A stretch of DNA of 46,964 nt from a virus. A program made the translations under genes and the position numbers. A model generated the notes under the pieces. It did no database searches. It saw only the letters and a program-made list of their open reading frames with translations, and was not told the DNA's origin. Within the stretch, counting starts at the first letter, position 1; every line of letters starts with the position of its first letter. This document shows, piece after piece, positions 13,696-22,195 of this stretch. The stretch is taken from positions 1-46,964 of IMG/VR virus record IMGVR_UViG_3300006327_000001; one strand, 5' to 3'.

Positions 13696-15518
13696 GACCC
13701 TTGCACCGTAACAACAGAAACAGTAAGCACCCCTTCAAACCATCCGTCATCATCTGTCCACGTATTAATGTCACCTCGTTCATAAGAAACACCTGCGACA
13801 TAAACTGTTTTAGATTCGTCACCCATGGTGAAAGTCACAAGTGATCGGTTTTCTAAAAGTGAACGGATGTATGTGTAATCATCCCATGTGTCGTGGTATA
13901 TATTATTATTTTCATATAAGACTTGCGTTGAAAGTATGACAGGTAACTGTATTACTTCAGCTACAAAGGGCATGGGTATAGCTCGTGAAGTCCAACGGTA
14001 AAGAGTGGGTGTTTTCGTAGCGTCTGTTCCTCTTGTGATGGTGACTACAGGGTTGATGTACTCGCCAGATAAACCAGATACGGCTTGTATCCCTGAAGTT
14101 ACACTTGTTTCTGTATCAGAAGTATTAGTTACAGTTGTGCCATCGTCACTCGTTAATGCTAAAGCTATTGATTCACCAGCAAGTAAAGCACTGTGCCTCA
14201 CCTCTGTTGAAACAGGAGCTTTAAGTTCTGTTATACCCCACCGAAACCTGCCCTCATTTACTGTTCCGCTTGCTACATAATCGTTAGTTGTGTAACAAAT
14301 ACCTGCGCCTGACACTGTGAAGTATTGATAACCATTGACTGTTATGACACCTTGTACTTCTCCTTGCCCTGCGTACATAATGTCTGTTGCATAGGCTGGA
14401 GTTAATGGTCCTGTTAATTCTTCTAAGCTGAGTCGCCCTAAACCTGTGTAAGAACCGTCATAGTTAGTCCAGTCGAAATAAACAAACTCACCTTGCGGAT
14501 CGAAATGGTTGACACCAGTTGAACTTGTTGTGATAAGAGGACCATATTGTAAGTAGCCTTGTCCTTGTGTTTGTGCTAAACGTATACCTTTGTTTGTGCC
14601 TATAAGAATAAGCCCAGCATAAGCACATAGCTCTCTTACTTTTTCACCTACTGGGAGTTCAGCCGCGGGTACTGGTGAGCTTATCTTTTGTGTTGAATCG
14701 TTTAGAGTGTGGAAAAAAATACGGCCTTGATCGCCCTTGTTCCCTGCGGAGTATATCCCTCCAGAAAATGAGCATATAGAAGTCCAAGCGTCTACCTTAT
14801 CAAAAGATGCGTTCGTAACATTATTGCCTGTTGAATAAGCAGTAGTAGTAAGCCAGTTTATTTGCGGTCCGCATGTGCCTAGTGCATAACCGTGTGCAAC
14901 ATACACACCGTCCCAAGTGCCTGTGTTAGTCCACACATTACCGTCACCTGTGCCTGTAACCTGCGATCCTTGTATCCTGTAGATGTTTGTTCCACCATCA
15001 GCAACATATATGTTTGTTCCGTCAGTAGCTATATCATTATTGGTTTCCGCTGTGAGAGTTAAGTCAGCAGAACCAGTGTCATCCTGAATAGTTTCCCAAC
15101 CAGAACCTGATTTCCAACGATCTACTCTGGTACCGACAGTCATGTAAAGATAGTCACCTAATGCAGTTAAATGTAGATTTGTATTTACACCACCAATAGA
15201 AGCAAGACCAACATCTTTTAACAGAGTGATCTCATTCTTAATCCACGGATTCACACCAAAACTTTCAAAGAACTCACGATTACCTGATTCCATAGTGTCC
15301 GCTTCACGCTGACCTGCACCCAATTCCCAATCGTTCCTGCTTCTTTTCCAAACCCCAGCTTGATTTAAAGATTGTTCACCCGGATTTCCTTGAGTGTCAA
15401 AGCCTTCACGTATCGGATCTACAGTAGCTCTCGCTAAACGTGCAACATCAATATTATACTTACGATTACCTAAGCGAACTGGAAGCGAGTCCCGAATTGA
15501 GCCGTGAAGATTTACCAT
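13692..15518 (-). CDS. Tail tubular/nozzle-like structural protein (608 aa)
   Basis: Large beta-rich protein with repeating propeller-like units (repeated Gly-Thr, Tyr and 'GTNIYVADGGTNIYRI' type segments; GTNKGIRLAQTQGQGYLQYG). Placement directly after the adaptor protein, and size, match tail tubular protein B (nozzle) of short-tailed phages or the equivalent minor tail protein of actinophages. The N-terminus (DSLPVRLGNRKYNIDVARLA) and NPWIKNEITLLKDVG resemble the start of such proteins. Located in the virion; no catalytic motif. Confidence 0.6.
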   Translation of the reverse strand: MVNLHGSIRDSLPVRLGNRKYNIDVARLARATVDPIREGFDTQGNPGEQSLNQAGVWKRSRNDWELGAGQREADTMESGNREFFESFGVNPWIKNEITLLKDVGLASIGGVNTNLHLTALGDYLYMTVGTRVDRWKSGSGWETIQDDTGSADLTLTAETNNDIATDGTNIYVADGGTNIYRIQGSQVTGTGDGNVWTNTGTWDGVYVAHGYALGTCGPQINWLTTTAYSTGNNVTNASFDKVDAWTSICSFSGGIYSAGNKGDQGRIFFHTLNDSTQKISSPVPAAELPVGEKVRELCAYAGLILIGTNKGIRLAQTQGQGYLQYGPLITTSSTGVNHFDPQGEFVYFDWTNYDGSYTGLGRLSLEELTGPLTPAYATDIMYAGQGEVQGVITVNGYQYFTVSGAGICYTTNDYVASGTVNEGRFRWGITELKAPVSTEVRHSALLAGESIALALTSDDGTTVTNTSDTETSVTSGIQAVSGLSGEYINPVVTITRGTDATKTPTLYRWTSRAIPMPFVAEVIQLPVILSTQVLYENNNIYHDTWDDYTYIRSLLENRSLVTFTMGDESKTVYVAGVSYERGDINTWTDDDGWFEGVLTVSVVTVQGS

Positions 15519-15521
15519 CGT

Positions 15522-16439
15522 CTAACGTAGTGTCGTTGGAAACACGGAGGAAGCAGATGCTCCAGTCCTCACTCCATAAAGAGACATCAGACGACGAGCT
15601 TCCTCCCCTACCCGACGATCATATTGCGCCTGTAATATCAGTGAATACCGCGTTCGATCACCTGCACCAATCGCCGCATCCGTACGACTATCCCCTTGAC
15701 TATGAAGATCCAATCGGAGACTTTCTTCACCTAGAATCAGAGATGATCCTGCTCCTAATGCTGGAATATCTATCATTGAAGCCTGCATTCCGACAGTATC
15801 TACGAGAAGAGTATCCAGATTTAATGTACTAATATCAAAAGGATGGGCATAAACAAGGTTGCAAGTAACAGATTTTTCTAACCCTTCTTGCCTTGTTACT
15901 TTAAAACTATTATCTGATTGTCTTTGTACACTTATATTAAAATTAAGTAAGCGATCTTCTGAACTTCGTGCAGTCCGCGTGGCTGATAACACATGGAAAA
16001 AGCCTGTAGAAGTCATAGAAGAAACTGCTACAGATTGGGTTGTTGTAGAAAAATCAATGGTTGCCGTACTCACACCATATAAATTGTTGGGCATATGTCT
16101 TATTGCATCTCGTACAGCTTCTAATATTTGAAACCCTGTGAACCTAGGCTCTACTTCTATAGGTGTATCAGCAGTCCACGCATATCCTGAACTACCATCA
16201 ACACCACGTTGAACAGTTGCATATGCTCCGTTACGTGAATGAACATACATAGTTTCAGGAGGGTTGGTTCCATCTTCTAAAGAGATATAAGAACCTGCAC
16301 GTATACCATCAGTCTGATATTTAAGGTTTATTTGCGTAGCATCAGCTGTAATATCTGCATTAAGAGCATCTAATTCGGTACGAGTATTACTCTTTATGAG
16401 CCTTTTCGTGCGTGTTATGCAATCAGCAATCGTTGACAT
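15522..16439 (-). CDS. Head-tail adaptor / tail tubular A-like protein (305 aa)
   Basis: Probable connector joining portal to tail. It lies directly downstream of the capsid gene and upstream of the nozzle-like protein, the usual place of the adaptor. It starts with a helical MSTIADCITRTKRLIKSNTR, has a beta domain with TMYVHSRNGAYATVQRGVDG (a segment common in phage adaptor-type proteins), a helix FQILEAVRDAIRHMPNNLYG, and a helical C-terminus (YDRRVGEEARRLMSLYGV). Assigned by context and layout. Confidence 0.6.
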   Translation of the reverse strand: MSTIADCITRTKRLIKSNTRTELDALNADITADATQINLKYQTDGIRAGSYISLEDGTNPPETMYVHSRNGAYATVQRGVDGSSGYAWTADTPIEVEPRFTGFQILEAVRDAIRHMPNNLYGVSTATIDFSTTTQSVAVSSMTSTGFFHVLSATRTARSSEDRLLNFNISVQRQSDNSFKVTRQEGLEKSVTCNLVYAHPFDISTLNLDTLLVDTVGMQASMIDIPALGAGSSLILGEESLRLDLHSQGDSRTDAAIGAGDRTRYSLILQAQYDRRVGEEARRLMSLYGVRTGASASSVFPTTLR

Positions 16440-16456
16440 AATTTAAATCATAGTGC

Positions 16457-16489
16457 GTTGAAGGGGGTGAGGCTATGCCCACCCCCAAC
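16457..16489 (-). terminator. GC-rich stem-loop after the capsid gene
   Basis: In the 74-nt gap between the capsid stop and the adaptor start, GTTG...CAAC encloses GGGGGTG/CACCCCC with a 10-nt loop. There is no U-run after it on the minus strand, so it is better seen as a partial terminator or an mRNA-stabilising hairpin that raises capsid output over the downstream tail genes. Confidence 0.5.
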
Positions 16490-16513
16490 AACTAGCAATT
16501 AAATTGCTTGCAA

Positions 16514-17707
16514 TTAGTCTTCGTCAGCGGTATCTAAGGCAGACCATTTGCACATGTGCTGTTCGCCTTTAACCTGTAGACCCTCTTCGCAGACTATTTG
16601 TACCTTGTCGCTATCACCAGTCTTAGCAAGAGCTTCGACTACTAGAGGCTGTATCACTCTACGAGAGATATTCTCTTTAGATACGGCGAATGCTGTTTCG
16701 CCACGACACCAGCGGTTTCTAACTATTTGTGTTTCACCAAACTCATGGAACACAGAGCTAACTGGTACACGACCACGACGAGGATCGTCAACAATCGTGC
16801 GGACACGGTTTGAATCAGAGATTTGATTCAATCCATTAGTGGTACCCAAAGTAATTGGGTTGCAGATCAGAAGATCAGGTACGCCACCAGCATTGTAGCA
16901 AGCCTGCATCTGAGCCTGTAGTGCGGCAAGAGTAAGTTCCTGAGAACTTGTATCATCATTTGAAGTGATGAAGTAATTCAAGCCACCTGTTGAACGACGC
17001 TTGTTAGTAGTGTCATTCTTTTTAATGCCATACAAGTATGCTTGCTCACGAGTGATGACATTTTCAACCGAGCGGCCATAAACCTGCTTGGCGAATTCAT
17101 CAGACACACCGTAGCGTGATACTTGCTGTTCTGTACGTGACATATGAATCGGAGTAGGTCCGAATATTTGTGTCACATTTGAACGGATGGTGCGGTCTGC
17201 TGACCTTGCTACACCCGGATCGGAACCTTCTACGAGAGCGGTTCCTACACAGATAACCATGTCACCAACAGCGGTGGCAGGCCAATCTGATCCATTTTCC
17301 CATTCGGAAATTAGCATAACACCAGTGCCATGATCTGGGTCTGTAATTCTCATTACAGCCTTTTCATTAGCGCCACCAGATGCTTCCTGTCCCAAGACGA
17401 TGAGGTCATCTACTTGGAATTTGTAAGATTCTGTGGCACCCACGGTGATGCTAACAGGTGTTGCACCAGAGGTACTGTTAAGTACCGATACGGTTGAACG
17501 AGGGAGCAATAGCTCTTCGTCCATCCATTTGAACTCTTGTTGGTCAACGCTGGAGCTTGAAAGAAGTTGCCTTCCATCAGTTCCAATACCGTTGATAAAC
17601 GGAGAGTCTGTTGGTGAAATCATGTAAATGAGTTCATCCATGTTGATCTTAACGCCAACGGCAAGATCATATGAGGTTACTTTACCTCCATAGCCAACTA
17701 TAGCCAT
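16514..17707 (-). CDS. Major capsid protein, SU10/DUF5309-like (397 aa)
   Basis: HK97-fold capsid subunit of the SU10-like (DUF5309) type. Family traits visible: DELIYMISPTDSPFINGIG near the N-terminus, EFKWMDEELLLPRS, the ADRTIRSNVTQIFGPTPIHMSRTEQQVSRYGVSDEF region, and VPVSSVFHEFGETQIVRNRWC near the C-terminus. Length fits the family. A strong ribosome site (AGGAGTG) precedes ATG 17707, and it follows scaffold-like and zinc-ribbon genes. Located in the head shell. Many marine short-tailed phages with this capsid type are known. Confidence 0.82.
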   Translation of the reverse strand: MAIVGYGGKVTSYDLAVGVKINMDELIYMISPTDSPFINGIGTDGRQLLSSSSVDQQEFKWMDEELLLPRSTVSVLNSTSGATPVSITVGATESYKFQVDDLIVLGQEASGGANEKAVMRITDPDHGTGVMLISEWENGSDWPATAVGDMVICVGTALVEGSDPGVARSADRTIRSNVTQIFGPTPIHMSRTEQQVSRYGVSDEFAKQVYGRSVENVITREQAYLYGIKKNDTTNKRRSTGGLNYFITSNDDTSSQELTLAALQAQMQACYNAGGVPDLLICNPITLGTTNGLNQISDSNRVRTIVDDPRRGRVPVSSVFHEFGETQIVRNRWCRGETAFAVSKENISRRVIQPLVVEALAKTGDSDKVQIVCEEGLQVKGEQHMCKWSALDTADED

Positions 17708-17723
17708 GTTGATTCACACTCCT

Positions 17724-18092
17724 TTATTTAATAGTGGATTTACGTTTTTCTTTATCCCGCAACATCCCCTCATACTTGGAGCGATTATCAGTAAATTCTT
17801 TAATAGGTATGGTCGAACCGTCAGCCTTGCGGTATGGGACAAAAGACCCATCTGCCCTATGCTCACCGGCTCTTCCTTTCTCCCAATTAGGCTGTGCCTT
17901 TCTCGGAGGAATCTTATTACCAGTTCTGTTCGGAGTAGCATCAGCTGTTAAAGCTGGTGACTGAAGAATCCGCTTCGCGGAATCCTTGCCACAATGTGGG
18001 CAAACCTTTACAGGTTCGTCCTTCATGCTTTGTACTAACTCCCAAAGTACCGGAGGAGTACACACCTTGCATTCATAAACATAAGTAGGCAT
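17724..18092 (-). CDS. FmdB-type zinc ribbon protein (122 aa)
   Basis: The N-terminal 45 residues are a standard FmdB-like zinc ribbon: MPTYVYECKVC, then SMKDEPVKVCPHCG (two CxxC pairs). The rest is basic, Pro-rich and probably disordered, with a Lys/Arg-rich end (RDKEKRKS). Cellular relatives are regulators; in phages such proteins often sit beside capsid genes. Here it lies between scaffold and capsid, so it may be a minor head or assembly protein. Spacing to both neighbours is short. Confidence 0.8.
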   Translation of the reverse strand: MPTYVYECKVCTPPVLWELVQSMKDEPVKVCPHCGKDSAKRILQSPALTADATPNRTGNKIPPRKAQPNWEKGRAGEHRADGSFVPYRKADGSTIPIKEFTDNRSKYEGMLRDKEKRKSTIK

Positions 18093-18098
18093 TTAACG

Positions 18099-18569
18099 TC
18101 AGCCAAGTACTCGTTCATCACCTTGACCTGCCGCTTCAAGAACAGTGTGTACAAAAGCCGCCGCCGATTCATCTTTCGGACGACCTGCATTGTACGCTTC
18201 CTGAAACTTCTCAAAGCCTTGGTCATAAGGACTCTGTGTATTTGACTCTACTGAAACACTACTATCTGCTAGTGCCTGTCGTTCTTCTGCTACTTGTGTA
18301 TCAGTAGCATCTGTAGTTACAGGTTCCGTTTCCGGTTGTGTCTCCACTACTGGATTGGGGTTCAATTCTTGCCATTCAGCTTGTATGGATTCTGTATCCA
18401 GTTCTCCATCATAAGCCTTAAACAATAACTGACCAGCTTTTGTGTCAGTATCAACACCAGCTTTCATAAACGCCATTTCTCGTTTCATCTCCTCAAGTTC
18501 TTGAGAAGCTTGACGACCACGTTCTGCGGCATCTCGTAATTCCTTGATACCACTGGTTTCATCTGCCAT
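18099..18569 (-). CDS. Putative scaffold protein (156 aa)
   Basis: Likely capsid assembly scaffold, by position upstream of the capsid gene and composition: an N-terminal helix (GIKELRDAAERGRQASQELEEMKREM), a central Glu/Thr/Pro/Gln-rich linker (about 75-115), and a C-terminal helical part. There are almost no aromatic residues. I place the start at ATG 18569, which has AAAGGAG 8 nt upstream, rather than at the more upstream in-frame codon at 18665. It is the first gene after the promoter at 18752-18779. Confidence 0.65.
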   Translation of the reverse strand: MADETSGIKELRDAAERGRQASQELEEMKREMAFMKAGVDTDTKAGQLLFKAYDGELDTESIQAEWQELNPNPVVETQPETEPVTTDATDTQVAEERQALADSSVSVESNTQSPYDQGFEKFQEAYNAGRPKDESAAAFVHTVLEAAGQGDERVLG

Positions 18570-18751
18570 ATCTATCACTCCTTTACTGTCGCACATAGTC
18601 GGAGGAACTATGCGGGGTGTGACTAACTCGTATCCCCAGTCGTCACTATCTGGTTCAACCTCCACTACATACTCATTAAGGGCGTGGGTGATCCTAATGG
18701 TTGTGGCACACGCTGGGCCGACCTAACGGCTCGCCAACGGCCAATAAGATT

Positions 18752-18779
18752 ATTATAGCGGAATATCAGTCCACATCAA
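18752..18779 (-). promoter_or_regulatory. Candidate sigma70-type promoter for the capsid genes
   Basis: On the minus strand, TTGATG (complement of 18774-18779) is followed after 16 nt by TATAAT (complement of 18752-18757). The -35 lies inside the end of the ferredoxin gene. It would drive scaffold, zinc ribbon and capsid genes through a 170-180 nt leader (18570-18750) that has no gene and a GGCC...GGCC inverted repeat. It is the best promoter match I saw within the late block. Confidence 0.6.
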
Positions 18780-19011
18780 GGAATATGCACTCTCCGGGAC
18801 ATTCTTCTGCCGCTTCAATAACCACTTCTAACAGGTGGTCAGGTACTTTAACTGACTCTCCCATACGGTGAGTGGGTTCTTTAGGTACAGGAGTGCCTAC
18901 TTCTCTTACATAAAATAAGCCGTCATCATGCCCAAAGAATACATCGGGTGCTATCTCTTCGCATAACCCATCACCTGTACATAAGTCTTGGTCGATCCAA
19001 ACTTTTGGCAT
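18766..19011 (-). CDS. Single-cluster ferredoxin, actinobacterial CxxDxxC type (81 aa)
   Basis: Small electron carrier. Cluster ligands are seen at CTGDGLC (Cys11, Asp14, Cys17), followed by APDVFF, and Cys71-Pro in AAEECPGECIF; the second position is Asp, as in CxxDxxC ferredoxins that hold a 4Fe-4S or 3Fe-4S cluster. The WIDQDLCTGDGLC start and ECPGECI end are nearly those of common Streptomyces-type ferredoxins, so acquisition from an actinobacterial host is likely. It sits in the late lysis/head cluster, with TGATG coupling to the upstream membrane protein. Its partner enzyme is unknown; a host oxidoreductase or one of the phage oxygenases are possibilities. Confidence 0.88.
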   Translation of the reverse strand: MPKVWIDQDLCTGDGLCEEIAPDVFFGHDDGLFYVREVGTPVPKEPTHRMGESVKVPDHLLEVVIEAAEECPGECIFLDVD

Positions 19012-19193
19012 CAGCCGGGATGACTAGAAAGGAATGCTTCATATGCTTCCTCACTATCTAGAACTATTGTGGTGTAAGAATACTTAGAGCCATCATCACC
19101 CTTACCTAAAGTAACAGTGATCGTTCCGATTAAAGTACCTATAGCAACCAATAAGGCTGTTATCGCAGTAATGAGCTTAACAGTCTTATTCAT
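19011..19193 (-). CDS. Small membrane protein (60 aa)
   Basis: One N-terminal transmembrane helix (about residues 6-29, LITAITALLVAIGTLIGTIT) followed by an extracytoplasmic polar tail with SYTTIVLDSEEAYEAFLSS. It overlaps its upstream neighbour by 8 nt. Its location in the lysis cluster suggests a spanin-like or holin-accessory role; no lipobox is visible. Confidence 0.6.
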   Translation of the reverse strand: MNKTVKLITAITALLVAIGTLIGTITVTLGKGDDGSKYSYTTIVLDSEEAYEAFLSSHPG

Positions 19194-19662
19194 TTTCTTC
19201 GTAGAAGTCTCTACCCCAGTTCTTACTTTGGATAGCTTCTTCAGCTAGATATATACGATCCCAGATCGTACTAAATTCTGAAGGAACCCAAGCCATAGAA
19301 GCAATGATCTCTTTCATTTCATCGACATCATCTCTGATTATTTCTACATCAGCCGCCATAGCGCTTGTAATGTGAGCAGGAGTAAAACGGCTAAGGTCAT
19401 CGACCCTAGCGCTCCGCAGATCATCAAGACCGTCAGCATTTTCCATGACCCCTTGAGATATTTCATCAAGTTTTGCCAGAACTGTACTGTCTGTCCCAGT
19501 GTTTCCTTCAATTACCTGCACCTGTTTTTCCAAATCATCTATCCTGCCAGCAATACTAGCCGCATTCCATACGACGACTCCACTGGTGATAGCCACGGAC
19601 ATGATAAGTCCGAGGGTTATCCTAGATACTTTGACTTGTTTAAGGTCGGTAACGTCAGTCAT
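19186..19662 (-). CDS. Membrane-anchored coiled-coil protein, possible spanin-like (158 aa)
   Basis: An N-terminal transmembrane helix (about 15-37, ITLGLIMSVAITSGVVVWNA) is followed by a long coiled coil (SIAGRIDDLEKQVQVIEGN and DVEIIRDDVDEMKEIIASM). N-in, single span with a periplasmic-side coiled coil is the usual shape of inner-membrane spanins or second holins. It lies directly downstream of the holin, overlapping by 1 nt. Confidence 0.6.
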   Translation of the reverse strand: MTDVTDLKQVKVSRITLGLIMSVAITSGVVVWNAASIAGRIDDLEKQVQVIEGNTGTDSTVLAKLDEISQGVMENADGLDDLRSARVDDLSRFTPAHITSAMAADVEIIRDDVDEMKEIIASMAWVPSEFSTIWDRIYLAEEAIQSKNWGRDFYEENE

Positions 19663-19850
19663 TAGCTGGCGGCTGAAGCCGATCCATCACCAAACTGCTT
19701 GGCAACAACGCTCTTAACAAGGCTGAGAACAGCAGTAGCTCCTGCAAGTCCAGCCGCTTTCATGCTTCCCATGTCACCAATGGTGAACACAGCAAGGAAT
19801 GACTGCGCGAATGTGGCAATCACTCTCTCTAGTACGTCTCTGTTAAACAT
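19662..19850 (-). CDS. Holin, r1t-like (62 aa)
   Basis: Matches the r1t-type holin pattern: RVIATFAQSFLAVFTIGDMG (first helix), MKAAGLAGATAVLSLVKSVVAKQFG (second helix), and a short Gly/Ser/Ala tail. Two hydrophobic segments and a small size fit. It triggers lysis by permeabilising the membrane for the endolysin encoded at 11886-12647. It starts in TAATG overlap with the 27-residue basic peptide gene. Confidence 0.82.
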   Translation of the reverse strand: MFNRDVLERVIATFAQSFLAVFTIGDMGSMKAAGLAGATAVLSLVKSVVAKQFGDGSASAAS

Positions 19851-19933
19851 TATTTACGTTTACCTTTCTTTACCTTTTTATATGGTACTTTCTTAGCTTT
19901 CCCTTTGGAAGAGCTTGTTTGATATTTAGGCAT
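19850..19933 (-). CDS. 27-residue highly basic peptide
   Basis: A complete frame of 27 codons, MPKYQTSSSKGKAKKVP then YKKVKKGKRK, with 12 Lys/Arg and no acidic residue. It overlaps the upstream virion gene stop by 8 nt and shares one base (TAATG) with the holin start, so both junctions look translationally coupled. It could be a protamine-like DNA-condensing virion peptide, or a leader whose translation controls the holin. No family is recognised. Confidence 0.55.
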   Translation of the reverse strand: MPKYQTSSSKGKAKKVPYKKVKKGKRK

Positions 19934-21239
19934 TAGCGCTCCCAAATCCTGTTACTGTGCCACTCACCATAGCACCACCTCCACCAGCGAATTCTGCTCG
20001 CCTTTCCTCTTCCCTTCGTTGAACTGATTCACTATCATCCAATCCGAATACCTGTTCGATACCTTCTTGTTCAATACTAAGATCCTCTTCACCTATTTTT
20101 TCAGCGAAAAGAGCTGACTTAGTTTGAAGATTATCTAACTTCGCCCATATTTCTCTTTGAGTTAAACCTTGATCGGCTATTGCTCTAGCTGATTCTTCTC
20201 TCATATCCATAGAAGTGTCTAGATTTAAACGCATCCTAGCCCAGCCACCTACTTCAGCTGTAGCTACTTCGTCTTGTATCTCTTGCCAGCTTCCACCCCA
20301 TTCATCATTAGGGTCAAGGAAAGTTTTCATTAGGTTTGACATGCCAGCATCTTCACCGAACCATTCGTAATACATATCAGTTACTTCAGTTGGAACGTTG
20401 CCAAGAACCCTCATAGCACTATTTAAACGGTTCTCTACTTCAACTTCTCCAACTGTATTAACAAGCAAACTTGTGATTAGCCCATCAAAATTAAGAGATT
20501 GACCTTCAATATTATATTTAGTTAAAAGTTTCTTAACATTCGTTTCAAAATTTATATAATCTGACGGAGACACAGGAGTAACTTCAGCACTCCGCATCGC
20601 ATCAATAGCCGGGAACCTCTGTTTAAATGCATCAGTCTGCTGTACGTCTAACGTAATATTAGCTAAATCATATGTGGGATCTAAAACTTTTTCCTGCGCC
20701 CAACCCCATAGTTCATCTGCCATCTCTAAAGGTATGCCTATAGCGCTTAAAGCTGTAGTGAAATCTCCTTTACTTGTTCCTGTGCCTGCACCGCCAAAAC
20801 CTTCAGAACCAACTCTGCCAGCAGGAGTAAGACCAGCGCCTGCACCACCAGTACCTGTTTGCTGATACATGTTGCCACCGCTACCAAGCATATAACTATC
20901 CCAAGCCATGCTTTCTTCACCACGAAGATGAGCTTCCCATAAACCTTGTGATTCCATCCAATCTTTGAACCCCATACCTGTAGGAGAATGTCGCCGACTA
21001 TCGCCACCTTGCATTTCATACTCATTTGAAAGATCAACGCCGTAAACATTCGCGTCAGACATACGACTTATTTGACCTTCTCTTTGTTCCCCTACAGCTT
21101 GAGCTTGTTCCTCGGTCATCATGCCTGCTTCAACCGCAATGCTGTTATACCAAGGGCTTCGCCCTGCCGCTACGTTAGCGTCCTGTCTCCAACCCCAATC
21201 CGGGTGATCTTGTTGTGAATCATATAATAAATCGCTCAT
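19926..21239 (-). CDS. Internal virion protein (437 aa)
   Basis: Unrecognised helical protein with Gly-rich linkers (GSGGNMYQQTGTGGAGAGLTP, about residues 117-150) and a C-terminal Arg/Glu segment and Gly-rich tail. It belongs to a run of four genes joined by short overlaps downstream of the giant protein and shares their mixed style (long helices, Gly/Pro linkers), as in ejection proteins of short-tailed phages. No enzyme motif seen. Confidence 0.55.
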   Translation of the reverse strand: MSDLLYDSQQDHPDWGWRQDANVAAGRSPWYNSIAVEAGMMTEEQAQAVGEQREGQISRMSDANVYGVDLSNEYEMQGGDSRRHSPTGMGFKDWMESQGLWEAHLRGEESMAWDSYMLGSGGNMYQQTGTGGAGAGLTPAGRVGSEGFGGAGTGTSKGDFTTALSAIGIPLEMADELWGWAQEKVLDPTYDLANITLDVQQTDAFKQRFPAIDAMRSAEVTPVSPSDYINFETNVKKLLTKYNIEGQSLNFDGLITSLLVNTVGEVEVENRLNSAMRVLGNVPTEVTDMYYEWFGEDAGMSNLMKTFLDPNDEWGGSWQEIQDEVATAEVGGWARMRLNLDTSMDMREESARAIADQGLTQREIWAKLDNLQTKSALFAEKIGEEDLSIEQEGIEQVFGLDDSESVQRREEERRAEFAGGGGAMVSGTVTGFGSANA

Positions 21240-22195
21240 AAACTAACCGCCCCTAATAGCTCTAAAATAGTTCGATCAGATTGCCCCTGCTTCCTCTTAT
21301 ACTCTGCTGTTCTCGCATATTGAGGAGTAGGCGTTTTACCATCAGCTGAACGAGCAAGCCTGCCTGCCGCTATTGGATCCAACATTTTTGTTGTTCCATC
21401 TTCAGCTTGATAAGTCATGTTGGACTGGAACCAAGGGTCGCTAATGTGCAAATTGTCAGCATTAGGTAGCCCCCAAGCATCAGCAACAGCAGTTCTAGTG
21501 TTCAAAAATCTTGCATCTAATGTGGAACCGCTTGATTCTATACGATCCCATTCATCCTCAGATAGCCAAGGGTTAGCCACACGAGCATCAGCATAAATTC
21601 CTGCTCTTGCTTGAGTTGCGTCTTTAGTCCCCGACCATAAATCTGCCGCTAATCTTTCAGCATCAGTAGCAGACAAAGTTATACCATTACCTAACGCTAG
21701 TTGAACTAAATCATCCGCTTGCTCTGTGATACTTCCTGTACCTAATTCTTTTTGATCTTCAGGTATCCAACCATAAGTGAAGTTGTGCTTGACCTCAGCG
21801 TCACCCCAACCGTCTACAGCTGACCTTAAACTAGCTTCTCCAAGAAGTTCGAGAGTGTCCCTAGAAACGTTACGGTACCCAGCGCCTTCAAGTATCCCCT
21901 TTAATCTTTCAGCTTCTTCTTTAATAAGAGCGTTGTAACTTTGAGGATCGGTGTGTTGCAACATATCCATGTTGCGGTTCGGTTCGTGTTGCCCTTCACC
22001 AGTCCACCAAGCTGAATCACGAATACCAGCTAGAAAGATTTCTTTAAGAATCGACATATCCGCGATCGCATATGTCTCATCTTCTATTTTTTGAACAAAC
22101 GAATCTACATAAGATTTAAGTTCAGGGATCTGATAAGCCCAATGATGCTCCATCCAAGCATCTAAATTGGCAGGTAATACCACTTCGTCACTCAT
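21236..22195 (-). CDS. Internal virion protein (319 aa)
   Basis: Unrecognised, mostly helical and acidic, no membrane segment. I prefer ATG 22195 (GAGG about 11 nt upstream) over GTG 22207; the gene overlaps the transglycosylase stop by 8 nt. It is likely part of the same ejected or internal-core set as its neighbours, by context. Confidence 0.55.
   Translation of the reverse strand: MSDEVVLPANLDAWMEHHWAYQIPELKSYVDSFVQKIEDETYAIADMSILKEIFLAGIRDSAWWTGEGQHEPNRNMDMLQHTDPQSYNALIKEEAERLKGILEGAGYRNVSRDTLELLGEASLRSAVDGWGDAEVKHNFTYGWIPEDQKELGTGSITEQADDLVQLALGNGITLSATDAERLAADLWSGTKDATQARAGIYADARVANPWLSEDEWDRIESSGSTLDARFLNTRTAVADAWGLPNADNLHISDPWFQSNMTYQAEDGTTKMLDPIAAGRLARSADGKTPTPQYARTAEYKRKQGQSDRTILELLGAVSL

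Noticed and set aside
18570-18665. N-terminal extension of the scaffold protein
   Set aside because: ATG 18569 has a strong AAAGGAG site; the upstream codons lie in the promoter leader.
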